Both the position numbers and the translations under genes were made by a program. 64,000 nt of DNA from NCBI GenBank assembly GCA_947568835.1, contig OX387605.1:18170418-18234417 (forward strand). The letters run 5' to 3'. Below, in pieces: positions 28,956-42,100 of the stretch. The notes beneath the pieces are model-generated. The model was given only the letters and a program-made list of their open reading frames with translations, had not been told where the DNA came from and did not search any database. This DNA is from Protonemura montana. Its lineage: Eukaryota > Arthropoda > Insecta > Plecoptera > Nemouridae. How positions within the stretch are numbered: the first letter of the stretch is position 1; the number at the start of each line of letters is the position of its first letter.

Positions 28956-31900
28956 CTGAAACAAAAATCTTATGAGTGAATGGAAAGACAATTGAAAAGC
29001 AAAACAGATAACTGATTACCAACAGAATTAGACTGTACATCTCAAGGCAACGCCACAAAGTTGTTGATAAGATAAATAATTCCAGCTTTATACTATTTCT
29101 TAGACATACACAACATAGAATTGCAGGGGTAGAGCTAAGTAAGCCTCTAATCTTTTTTAAGGGTGATGCACTGCGACAACCCTCACGCAAGTTTAATTAG
29201 AGATGCAGTAAATCTTCACCCCCCACAAAAAGTTCATACTAACAGGGAGACGTCTAGTGAAGTCACCCCTAAATCTTGGCTACATATCTCTTCCAAATGA
29301 AAGATCTTCATGTAAGTTTCCCTACTTCGTGTTGCACACTTCTCAGTTTTATTAAGGTAAGTGGAAACCACCAGGAAAGTGGAAAACATCAATATGGCAT
29401 ACCTGTTGGTTGAGAATTTGAGAGAGAAAAGTATGTTGAACCGAACGAAAACGAAAAAAATTGCTGCCAGTACGTTCGTTATTTGCCCGCTAGGCATGTT
29501 TGGTAGACGAACCCCACACTTCAATTCGGTCTGAACAAGATTTAAATTTGTCGCACAAATTAATTAAACTGTAAATCTGTTAATCTTCCACCCGAGAAAC
29601 TTCTCTACCCACCCAATCATAATTCGCGCGACACGTTGGCGTCTCTTCAACACGGCAAGATCTTTCCACACCACAGATCGCAATATACAATATCATTATC
29701 CCCTCTAATGGCAAGAGCTGAACGGCCCTCCGGCCCCACCTGTACGCAATCACATAATGGGCGGGCAGGGAGTTTGACCAAGCAGCACAGAAGCAGTAGC
29801 CACGTGCTTGTAGGTCAACGTTCTACGATCTAGTGAGGTTGCTGCAACCGGCAGGACCCGTAGCGTGCGTACTCTCTGTCAGAAGACAAGGGGGGAATAG
29901 TAGATTTAGGTGCCCAGTCGTGCTACCAGAGGTAACATGTCGCCAGGAAGCATGACACACCCCAAGGAGCAACCGGCAGACAAGTGATCTCTTTGAAAAT
30001 AACGATTGCCTCTCTCCATGTACACCTTACTACTTATGGATGGTGGTGCTGTTGATCGGCGAGCTATTTCCAGAAAGCCACATCTGCATGCATCGTGCAT
30101 GATGTATTGGCTAGGCGGTATAACCAAGGAGCTTGATAGAATAATTCGAAACGAATTTGTTTGAAATGCTTATGGCGTCCGGGGATATTTGCCACGTGAA
30201 ATAAATGACGCGAATTTATTTTATTACGACGGGTATATACATTATAGCAAAAAAGCTGAAACAAGCCAGTGGGGAATTCGATACTTTCGTCACATGCCAA
30301 TGCTCATTTTGAATACATTTCTTCAGCACGCAATTTGAGGCTGATGCCGTGGCCGGACCAGAGTAATATTTCTCTCACGTAGGAAGAGTCACTCGATGAG
30401 CCAGAGGACACGTTTCTAGTTAGGCAAACGCCGGAGATGAAGAACCTAATCAAGAGCCAGTGCATTTTGCATGTAGTTTACAAATTCCACGTGGTTTCCT
30501 CGCAATTCCAAGCTCCACTTTTTCAGTTTCGCTGGTTTCACCTCCCGCACTAGACGTACTCAAATGGTGTCTAGACGTTACCAGTACTCCAATCGTCGAG
30601 TGGAAAATGCATTCCAGTTTTCTTTGTCTCTTTTTTCGAGCACAATGGTACATGGGTATCGCACTAGCTTTGGGATACTTACACTGCTGGCTGCTGCCTG
30701 TTAGATTATACGTTTCTGAATTCTGATGCATTTCAATATGGATCTTTCGTTGTCCTCTATATGTCGTCTGGCATATACGGCGTTGTAGGCGTATGGGGAG
30801 GCGTCAAGGAAGGAAACACTCTAAATAATATTACACCATGGTCGTTCCAAACGAATGGCTCTTCTGCTCGGCCACCCAAAGAAAGAGTGCACTGCAACTT
30901 CTAGCACCAAAAGGGCAAGCAGAAAACGACATGGGATGGATTGCTTACTGCAGTCAATTCATGTCCGCTCTCGAAGGGAGACATTGTTCAAAGAGCCTCC
31001 AGATCCGAACCGAATCTATCAAAATCTAACAGGTTTATATTCGAGTGAAAAGAAAAAAAAACCATGAATGTCGATTCGATGGCGTCAGAGAAGAAGTTGG
31101 AACACTGACAACATTTCAGCGCTATTAGAAAAACAACCCCATGGGCTATGGTGGTAGATATTCGGGTGCTAAGCATTGACGCAACCCGCACAGGCATGCT
31201 GTATAGTAAAATCGGAAATTTCTCTTCAGTGCTGATTAGGAGTGACGGGCGTCACGGAATATTGAACAAATAAATTACGACGGTGTGCTTCTTAAAGGAG
31301 AGTATTTATAAGGTACTTTATGGCCTAAATATGGTGCCACCAAGACTATTACGGTAAAAGGCAGTGGAGCTAAGCAAGGAAGCAGTAAATATGTATCTTA
31401 ATCATTCAATTACGAGATTTAAAATTAAATTACCCAGGTACTACGGAGATTGTATCCAAAAGGTATTCCTTGTAAAAGGAAATTGTCGCGAATCAATTGG
31501 TTCGGTGGTTAAATACACAAGTAATTAACATTTAAATCTTTTCATAATTGAAAACGATCTGCCTACACACATTTCACACTCAATTACATCAATTACTACG
31601 TCGTTTAAATATGCAAGCCTTCGTGACGTCACGAAAGTTATGTTCTCGGGACGTACATATTTATGAAGTGGTAAATGTGCACGAGTCTAGGAAATGTGTA
31701 GTGGTATTGCTCTAAACCAGCATTGTTTGGAGTGGCATGGCTACTGCAAGTAATAACATTAGCGCAATGTAGATAAGCATGTTGGGCCACGCTCGGCTTT
31801 CCAGTTACCATCTCATTGGCATTGGTTGGGGGTGGGTGGGGCGTTCCCCTGTTAAATGACAATAATAAACCAATCACACTACCCACGGGGGGACGATTGA

Positions 31901-34900
31901 AAAAAACAGATACTGTTGCAGCTTGTAACTATTCTATTGCCCATGTTAGGACTTAGAAAGAGTGTAATGAACAAGATTCTACAAGAAATGGGTTACTACC
32001 AAGTACGACAATGGGAGCGTAGGGTTCCACTTGGAGAAGGGTACGCAAGGGGCGCTGCTCCCTTGCAATGGATAGATTTGGGCACGCCACAGGCACAACC
32101 AACACGGTTGATTCATAAGATGCGGCCTCAAAGTACGGCAAGGACGTCGACATACACTAAGGTGTTGTCTGCTTTAACAAGGTTACTAAGTACAAAATCA
32201 TGAGCCATGGTGGGTTTGAGCAAAGCACACCTTGGTTTGGTTTAATTCACCTCATAGCGGGGTTGGGTTCTTAGATATGTAGTGCATTCTGCAAACCGTT
32301 AACATTTTGGACTCATGAAAATGCATTACGTCGCGCCCAGTGCAGGCTGTCCCAGCCCCCCTTCACCCACCAACGCTTACGAATGGAATCTTGAATTTCC
32401 TTGCTAACACACCTCAACGATGGATTTCATGCGCAGACGTAGTGAACTTTGTGCGGTACCGTGAGCCTGCTTCGGTTAGATTGGCGGGGCAAGAAATATT
32501 AAAGACACAATGTTTCTATGACAGCAACTCCGTAACCAAATGCATGCCAAATTGTTGACAACATTTCTACAATACCCGAATGGATGATATACAAGTGATT
32601 CTCGCATATTGTGACGATAAGCGAAGTGGTAAAGTTTACAATACTAACAGATAATCGTCTGATCAGTATTACATGGTTTGATAAGGCATGGATGTGTAGG
32701 GTTAAAATACTAAGCCTAAGCTGACGGATATCAATAAATCGCTCAGTGTATATGCTTGAGAATGCACCTAGGCTACAGATACACAGTAAGCTACAAAAGT
32801 ACGAAAGTTTCCGTGACCAACATGAACAGGACTGTAGTTGTGAGATGTTTTTTTGTTGTTGTACCAATTGACATTTAAGATGATGTCAACCGAGGGTTTC
32901 AAAGGAAACGGCTGTAGTTTGGTTGATTTGGTGTTGAAATTGATGTTTCGTAGCCAAGTCACGATTGTGCAAAGGTCTAGTACTGTTGATAACAACTGTC
33001 ACACCTGGGCGTGATGCTAGATCGTAAACTAGCGCGACACAAACCATTCGTTTTGATAATCATTCGTAATCAAAATCGATTGCGCACTTTGCTGATCAGC
33101 TGACAGACGTGCAAATTACCAGCGAGCCAGCAATACGATACTAATATTATGATACAACATACTCGGTGACGACATTATCATAAAAAAATTGATGTGTGCA
33201 TGCTAAAGATAAGTACCAGCCAGATCAATTTACCGATAAACCTAACCAATAAACCTAATTAAACGATGTTCTATTATAATCAGAAAACTTCAGAAAATCT
33301 CTGTGGCTGCACCAGCTACGTCGCTTGTCCAATCAATTTTTCAGGCCAATTCACGACATCCTCTTTAAAAACAGGCCAAGTTTGCACAGCCCCCCTTGCC
33401 ATTTCCTGCTGTTGTCATACTACTTATCATTATCATGGGTTTTGAAAAACAGAGTTACTCTCTGTGCCTATCGCGGAGTGTGAAGGCGGACGCACATTAT
33501 ACGAGAGTGCGAAAAATACCCCCGTTTTGAAAGAAACATGAGAATAGAAAGGATCCGTTTTTACGGATACGAATAAAAAAAAGGGAATCAAAGCCTAAAA
33601 CGACAAAGCTGTTAGTGAGTCCTCTCTGCGTTTCACGTAGCTACTTAGGCTAAAATTGCTCCGGTGCGGTGACATGTTCACGTAGTATCGCGGGAGATCA
33701 ATATTCATTAGCACGACGAGGTAGGAGAGAAAAATACTAACAAAGGGCATCGCTTGGTAGGGCAAAATGTTAGACTGATTTGGCTGTGTGAGCAGAAAAG
33801 CAACTCCTTATGATGAGGACACCCCTCCTATAGCGATAGTCACCCACGCGCACCACAGCAGCATATTACACAACCTCAGGCGAAGCGCCGTGAAAAATTA
33901 TGTTACATTTAATACGGCCGGATGGTACAGGACGAGATGTCACAAGATTGAAATTTAATATTGTGTTGTTGATCAGCCGGGTGATGATGTTAAGATAGAT
34001 GCTGTTTATGAATAAGACAACTGACAAGAAGATTGCTCGTGATCTATGTCAAAGATGACAGTTGAGAGTTGGTCGATGAACAATCGGATGATGGTGGTCA
34101 ACTCCGATTGTCATGCCGACGAGAGTCGGCAATTGAGATCGTGAAAGAATGTCGCTGCATGACGATGTTGAGAGAGCAAGCTGGCAAGCTAGTGAATGGC
34201 AGGGCGGTCGAAGAGGGGACACACATTCTCATCGCAAGGGCACCAAACCATGTACGAAGTTTGAAAAGGCAATATTGATACGACGAAGCGAACAGATCGT
34301 CACCTTCGGTACAAACTACAATTGTCGCGAATTTATAGCAAGCACGCGACTAGAATGCAATTATTGTGTAATTTACAAGCATCCCGTGAGATTACAGGTC
34401 GTGACCTTGTGTGTATGTAAGTCATCTGTCGAGATTATAAACAAGAAATGGTCCAAAGACATTGTCTGTTTTCAACACTGAATTGCAACACTAACATTAG
34501 CTCAATTATTTATCGCAAATTGGGCGCGCCGTCTTATCGATCGGCCTGTTTGCTCCAATTTTACTGGAGGACTTTTCAAACTAGATGGTGTTTGTTGTTC
34601 TTTTCTTTGCAATCGCAATGCACCATGAAACCACCAAATGATATGCTCCCTGGAAATTCACTGCAGTCTCCAGAGATTCATCAATCATAAGGCGCGGGGT
34701 ACGTCGCCATTCAAGCGAGACCACAGAGTATGCAATATCAAGCATGAACCATCGTGGGAAATGGGAGATGGCGGTTTACACGATAAATCCAAATGCATGA
34801 ATCTGATAGCGAATGCAGTACCCACGTATAGAGGTATGCAAAGCAACGACGCTGATAATGTCCAACTTGGCGTCGCGTCGTGGCCCCCACGTGGGGGATG

Positions 34901-37900
34901 ACGTCCGTGTATTGATCACTAACATGGTGTGCCGGCGGTGTTGGAGATGGAACAGAAAAGGTGGCTCTCTCAGAATGGGCCCAGGTTCGAAAGAGGAGGG
35001 GCCCAATCACTATGACCCATATCTGTTTGGAGGATACTTTTGCATTTTTAACGTCAATTAATCTTGTCAGCTGAGGATATATATGGATCTATAGACTGAT
35101 ACCGGATTCGTTGCATGCTTATGGTCTAGTAGGCATTCGACGCACACAAATGTTATGTTCATTATACATGTGTCGGATGTGATAGATTCTTGGTCTGCGG
35201 TGCAAAGGTGTGGACATCGACGTATATGGGCCTATTTGACATTGAAATTTTTTCAGGACGAATGAATAATTTAAATAATCCCCGACTAATGCATGGCTCA
35301 TGGCAAGTGAATAGTTTACAGTGGGTTTTGTGAATGCTTTCGAAAGATCAAGATCAATAGTCGTTAAATTTAAAAGCACTGATAAATCGAGGCATGTCAC
35401 AGCTGAGGGTTTATTTTAAACCAGACGTTTCACAGTATGGAAAAACTTCATGGACCATTTTAATATGCCACCAATAGCACTCAACCTGATGCAGATAAAT
35501 GTATGAATCTGGATAAATGTACAAATCAGGTAGATTCTTTCGGGTTCTGAGTTAATTTCAAATCAATGAAAAACGCAAACAAAAAAGTTTTTGGCAACGG
35601 AAAAAACTGGCCATTTCTGGCAGACTGCTTGCAATTTAGATCTTGAGATGTAAATGAATTTTAGCATTTGTAGTAGTGAGACATCCGATGCTTTCGTTTC
35701 ATTTAAGTGGTTTAAAAATTAAATTACTCGTGCTCGTTACTTTCATCTCGTACCTTCAGGAACTTTCGCCAGTTTGCAGTTTCCCATCCTAAATTCATAG
35801 CCCGACTTCCTCATCCCTGCCCTCAGACACATCTGGCAAAAAAATTGGCATCTAACAAATTGTAACAAATCATTTATCTGACAAAATTTAGGAAGGATTA
35901 ATACACTTTGTACGAATCAAATAAAACATTGAATCATTTCTACTGTGATGCTCAATTTTCGTGGGCTTGCGATACGTATCCCGCTATTAGTCATTTAGGC
36001 CTAGCCATACTCGGGCGGTCACCTAACGGAAACAAATCAATTGTGGCATTCTCTTGAGCTCAAAATATGTACTATAGTGTGTCAGGTTCATATTGAAGAG
36101 TTTCAAGAACTGCTCATTTACTACGTGCACGTACAAATGAATAATTATCTTACCTTTAAACATTTACAATTGATGATGAATTTTATAGCACAAACACACT
36201 GACAAGGAAGCGAGCGGCGGCCATCACTGCTGGGTATCGACAGGCCCGCACTCTGGGAGCCAAAGTCTCGGCCACCTGAACGCAACTCAACCGCTACACG
36301 AACTCATCTAGCGGCAAATACGGAACCATGCCGACCTGCAACCTTGAACCCAAGTGAGTAAAAGTATTTGAAAATATTATATTGGATCGTGAAAAAATTA
36401 CAGAATAAAATGATTCCAGCAACATTTGATGGAGTGTTTTAAGCTTTATTCTTAATCTTTCGCATACTGTTTACAGAAAAATCATTATCATTTATTGGTT
36501 CCAACAATTGAAGGAAATACTGCTCTTGATTAGACATTTCCGAATTTTCTATGGGATGTGTACAGTATTTTCAAGCACTAAAATCTACACAATTCATAAC
36601 AATACATTGAAGCTAACAACCTCTAAGATTTGATGCAAAACGTTGCAATAAACTCTTTTTTCCACATAATCAATAGTTAGACAATTTTCACCTTGAAGGA
36701 AAGGAAAAGCATTTTGAATGTTTCTAATTTACAGTGAGATCAACTTTTTTTTTTAATAAACTTGTTAAAGACATTGTTTGGCATGACAAAGCTTATATTC
36801 TTTTTATGTTCGAGTATGATAATACCAAAAAATAATTTTCATTTAATGATATATTATAACTGTGCAGCCCTTGCCTACACCTTTCCATTTTCCATGACTA
36901 TTGCTCTGAACTACTGCTTCTCTAAACTCCCGTAAGTTATTTTTATAGGTATAATATATTAATACATGATTACTTTCTTTAAATTATTATTTTTATAAAT
37001 GGAAGACTTAAGCGTTTGCTAGAGTTAGCAAACAATCAACAGGCTTATATTGGAATAAAACCCAAACTTTCTCCAATTTAAGGCATCGAAACGACTTGCT
37101 ACCCCTGTCTTCTTGCAATCGCCTTCGGCGGACAGCAAAAAGCACCCCAAGTTGGTAAGAAAACATTCCAATAGCGGTAAAGAAAACGTTAAGAAAAACA
37201 TACCATTGTTTTATAAGTACACATTACATAAAGTCCTTTAAAAAAATCAATTCGGATCCAAATCAAATCCACGCGAAGACAACTCATCGTCTTTTCATAG
37301 CTTCTGTTTTGCCGCCGAGAATTTCAGCACTTTATAAAGTGTTATGGATTTTTCAGAAGTTGTTTACGCTAGCACTGCTCACGTTAGTTTTTTTTATACT
37401 TCATCGTTTAAACTTCGTAACACAAACATATTTTCTTTCGGTCACGGAACTGTTTTCGTTCTTCGACTGGCTCTTCCGTGCCGCAGCCTACGTCGAGTTG
37501 TTAATTAGTATCCGAAATTCGATACCGCTTGAGGTAATAATAATACCAGGAAGCAATCAATGTATAAGAAGTAAGAACACATTTACGCGATATGTACATG
37601 TACGTGACACTAGTACGGTAGAGTACGGTGGAGACACACAAACACAATAAAATATTATATATGCAATTACAATTGGTGTATAAGATTTCCATCAATGATG
37701 ACAATTTTTTAACAAACCACTGATTTTTTTTACAACAGAACATTCAAATGAAAAAAAGCAACGCTTTTTTGACATACACACAATTTTTATGTTTTTAACC
37801 AACAAGACAGGGGGGTTTCATTTCTCATCGATACTGAATTCAGTGGGAGTGAATTGGTCATTTGACATTTATATTAAATTTGAGTAAATGCAAATGCAAT

Positions 37901-39115
37901 ATCTCTAAAGTGACTATTCTACATTTCAAAGTATACAATCTTTCAAATTTGCACAATAATTTGTGATTCTGCAGTTTGATATCTCGTACGAATCTGATTT
38001 TTTTAGAGTATTGACAACTCAAATTTGCCTCATGCTGACCAATTCGGTTGTGGTTGCAATTTTAAACATGGAATTATTGTCGCAATTTTGCATACACGCA
38101 CACTCTCACACACAAAACAGATAAAATCTTGCTTACCCGCAAAAATCTTGCCATTTTTTATTTTTTATTTTTTTGAGAAACACGTGAATGTTGCAAGATA
38201 TAACAAGTTTTTAATTTTTGCAATCGCGTCTAATATTTTGAGTAACTTTCCCGGCTCTCCTGAAATATTCTATCGTAATTAATGTAATTTACTAATTACA
38301 TTTTTTATATATAAACTGGATATGTACACCAAACTGTGCAAATGATAGCTCATAGATGAAGACTCGTTACTAACAGGAACGTAAAAACATTACAACAAAT
38401 GATCAACTATTATATAAAAAAAAAATACATTATCAACATTAATTGGTTTATCATTAGGGAGGTATTTCAAACAACACTAATTTATGTCTACCTCTTCGTC
38501 AACAGCGCACAACATGATGCACCTTCATGCATGTTACTGAAGCACAAGATACGTATTGAATTTCAAATTGTGCCTCTGGATATGTCACGGTAACATTTTT
38601 TTTTATTTTATATTGTGGAGCAACCATCCTTCTCAGAACCCTTTCACTCGAGCAAATCATTGTGGTACCTTGTTAAGGTACTAGTATTGTCGATTTAGTC
38701 AGTCTCCACTCATGCCTGCAATAACTTGCCATCACACAAACTCATGATCATTCAATTATAAAATAAGTGTCCCCTGTAGGTATAGTAACCAACTGTTCCA
38801 GTTTCCCAATATGTCAGCATAAAAATTCAACTTCATTAGGTGCTTAACCCTCAAAATCCTGAAGTCAGATATACCAACAATACAAATTACTCGTCTCTCA
38901 TTACACAAGTCAAAACTGGGTGGTCCTGATAAAATAAAATCGAAGTTATCTGTATATTAATCTCTCTAGAATGATCTATCCTGGAGTCAGTAGATTTGAA
39001 AACATTGATATGGTGGTCTAAAACATGTCGTTCGTTACTCTGATCGTAACTTGGCTTCCTCCTTTCTCCGATATGATGTAGGTAATAACAATTGAATTAT
39101 CTCTAGGCCATCTCA
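28956..39115. other. Intergenic region between ARF6 and the alpha2/delta gene
   Basis: About 10 kb with no gene I can support. It must contain the ARF6 promoter near its left end and the alpha2/delta 3' untranslated region and polyadenylation site near its right end. Several exon-like scraps were looked at (near 36,327, 37,083 and 37,440) but do not join into a frame. A CCCCCACGTGGGGG palindrome, with an E-box at its centre, lies at 34,884-34,897. The remainder is AT-rich with homopolymer runs. Confidence 0.5.
34884..34897. promoter_or_regulatory. Perfect 14-bp palindrome with central E-box (CACGTG)
   Basis: CCCCCACGTGGGGG is perfectly symmetrical around CACGTG, the core bound by basic helix-loop-helix factors of the Myc/Max/USF type. 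It sits far from any gene start seen here, so function is unproven. Confidence 0.25.
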
Positions 39116-42100
39116 TCATGATGAGGGTGTGTAGGTGAGAAGTCTGCAGGCGATGGCGATGGAGACGACCCACAGACTGAGAGAGGAGCTACCGCAACCT
39201 CCACACACCTTGATCTCGCTCTCCTAGATAGGAACAGAGATATCAGCCACCAATAATGCGGGGTAAAGCCATCACCAAGCAAAGCTGAGAGTTAGAGAGT
39301 TAGTACTTAGTATTATATGTTTGTAGATCAGGCATGTTGACTCTAGAATTGGTTAGCTGAGTTTTGGGGACGAAATCACATTTGGGGCTGCACTGTGGAA
39401 AATGAAATTATCTTTGAACTTGTAGGGAAAGTTTAGCGAGCTATGTCAGACTACGACAGCGAACCCAAAAACTATGACAACTATGGCCCGGGCAGAGGGG
39501 TGAAAGAAGAGCCGACAGGATTGCCACGCCCATAATCAGCATTGCGGCCAAAAACGTCTGGGAGTTTGCAACTCAAATACTTTATATAGGTGACCGGTTT
39601 AGATGTAGGTTGGAAGTCTCTTAGGGTTGGGCTTTCAGTGGTTCGTCAAGAACCTAACAAACCGTTAAGTTGTTATTTTTTTTGCAACAGCCAATCAAAA
39701 GACGTTTTTTGTTTGTTAACGGTCCGTTCATTATCTAACTTGCCACTGAAAAGCAGTTATTTAGAGTACATTTCTTAAATCTCTTGTATGAATGAGAATA
39801 ATTAGGAATAATGTGTCTTCTACTTATGTATCTGTTTAATACGTTTATTTCATAGTGAATTGATATGTGAGCTTTGATAATTTTCACGCCTTTCCGGATT
39901 GAGCTATCATCTCAATAACATTAATAAGTAATTCTCACACATGCTGCATGCCCCGACGTCAAAGAGCCCGACCCCTGGCAACACCCGCTGTTCATCATTG
40001 TTCTCACCTCAGGATGGTAGTTCATGCACTTGCCCGGCCTCCTCCTGTACATGGCCTCCTGCGGACGACTCCTGCACGTGGGTGTGGCAGTGTCGTAGCT
40101 GACTTCATGCGGCGATATGCTCAGCTGTTTGCTGCCACATGGACACAGCGTGTCGACCACCAACAGGATCAGGTTGCTGCGAGGAATTTTCTGCACGCTG
40201 AACGGCCTGCAACGCACATAGCGAAACGTCCTCGCAGTCAGCATAGGGTCGGTTGCAATGTGGTAGGAAACTTGAACTGGTACTGCTGATTCTAATAATG
40301 TCATAGGGAATTAATTCTGGCAAGTCACTATTCAATGCTGATAGGAACTTTTTCGATCTTGATCAGCCGCGTCGTGTCAGCTTAACGCTTAAGTGGTAAT
40401 TGATCAATACCAGTATTCTGAAACTTTTTACAGAGAGATGTGATTTATCTTTGCAATCTTTAGCAAAATTGATGATCACACCTCACCTCACAGGAAAAAT
40501 GTTTTAAATGGCTTATGGTCAAGAAAGGTCCGCTATATATTCTGTTCTGGTTCATTTATTGGTTGCCAACATTGATTCGAAGTACACAGCAAGGAGTCAT
40601 CGAATTTCCACTAAGAGCGACAAGATGCTATGTACCCAGACAAAAATCAGAGGTGTTTTCTGAAGACACAAATATTCTTTTATATCTCTACAAGTAAAAT
40701 TAACCAAAATTGTCTGAAAGCTGAACTCAAATCTCAAATTCGTATTCTATTGCCTCTTCCTTGCCATTATGAATCCCGAAGATAGTTGCATGGATTTCAA
40801 TCTCTTACCGTTCACAGCCAGTGACATGGCAGTTGGTGAGCTTTCCCTTGAGAGGGTTGAACATGCCACTGGTGTTCAACCTATCCGCCTGCAAAGAGTA
40901 GAGGTCGACCCTACGGTCGCACGGCCGCGGCTGAGTCCTGTTGAACGTGGCCGATGTGGTGCCCGCAGGACTCACGTACGGCGGCATGATCTTTGGCTCA
41001 GGAGGAGGACTCTCTTCCTGCGTCCAAGTTGGCTCTTCTTTCACCCCGCTGCCCGGGCCATAGTTGTCATAGTTTTTGGGTTCGCTGTCGTAGTCTGACC
41101 CTTCGACGGGTTCTGTCGGGAGGTGAGAGAAATACATTTTTACATTTTTGGGATGGGTATTTGTTAAAGAGACAATGGTTTGTTTTACGAAGCAAAATCG
41201 CCAACTACGTTATACATCATTCGGGTGTTCGATTCTGGTGGCCTGCTATCCTGGCTTAAATATCTGCAATTCCTAACAAATCCTCCAAGCAAATTTAGGG
41301 ATTGTTCCTATGCCAAGATGGCACGACCGTATTCTTAATCCCTAACCATAGGATTGAAGGACACCCTGTCAAGCTTTAAGTGTCTTTGGTCCTAGTGTCC
41401 TCTCCCCAAAAAATATTCTCCGTAACTAAAAGATGATCCAGTACTGGGAATGGGGAACGAAGAGGTCAGTTTAATCCTGTAGCCAGACGAGACAAACTGG
41501 GATTAAATCCATTGAAGAGAGAGGAACAAAAGGAGAAAAAGTAGATTTATTTTGACCACAGTCTTATTTTCACTGGAAATATTTGCGTTTCATAATAACT
41601 TACCTTCGTCACCTGCATGAGCTTTGGCCATTTGAGGATCCCAAAGATGATATAGATTTGCTTGAATGGCTATCCACAAAAACTGACCAAAGACCCACTG
41701 AGCCAACCATTTCATAGACTGGAACGGCTGCAAAAGAGAAAAAATACATTCTAGTTTTGTCCTTTTGCACTGCAAGGGACATTTCTGCCAATGCGACGGC
41801 GTGTCGAGATCCTAAATAATAGTAACAAGAATCATTTTAATACATGGAGCAGAAACCATAGAGCTAAAAGCTATTTTCTGAATCCAATCAATAGATAAAC
41901 AATATGATCTGTCAATAAATGCTACTCACAAAAATCAAATATATATATATATATATATATATCAATATATCACAAATATTTGAGTGATACTACAAGGAAA
42001 TTGTCAATTACAGTGTATTTATATCGTGCTATACTCACCGATTTCATGCGAGTTCCTACGTCACTGTACGGATTCTTCTGTTCAAAACAAGCGCCCTGGT

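Noticed and set aside
36327-37153. Exon-like scraps (an ATG before CCCAA/gtgagta at about 36,355; GCATCG...AAGTTG/gtaaga at 37,083-37,153)
   Set aside because: Each has plausible splice signals, but the phases do not join into an open frame and no third exon follows.
37309-37650. 113-codon plus-strand frame with hydrophobic stretches
   Set aside because: AT-rich DNA readily gives Phe/Leu-rich frames; no family and no partner exons.
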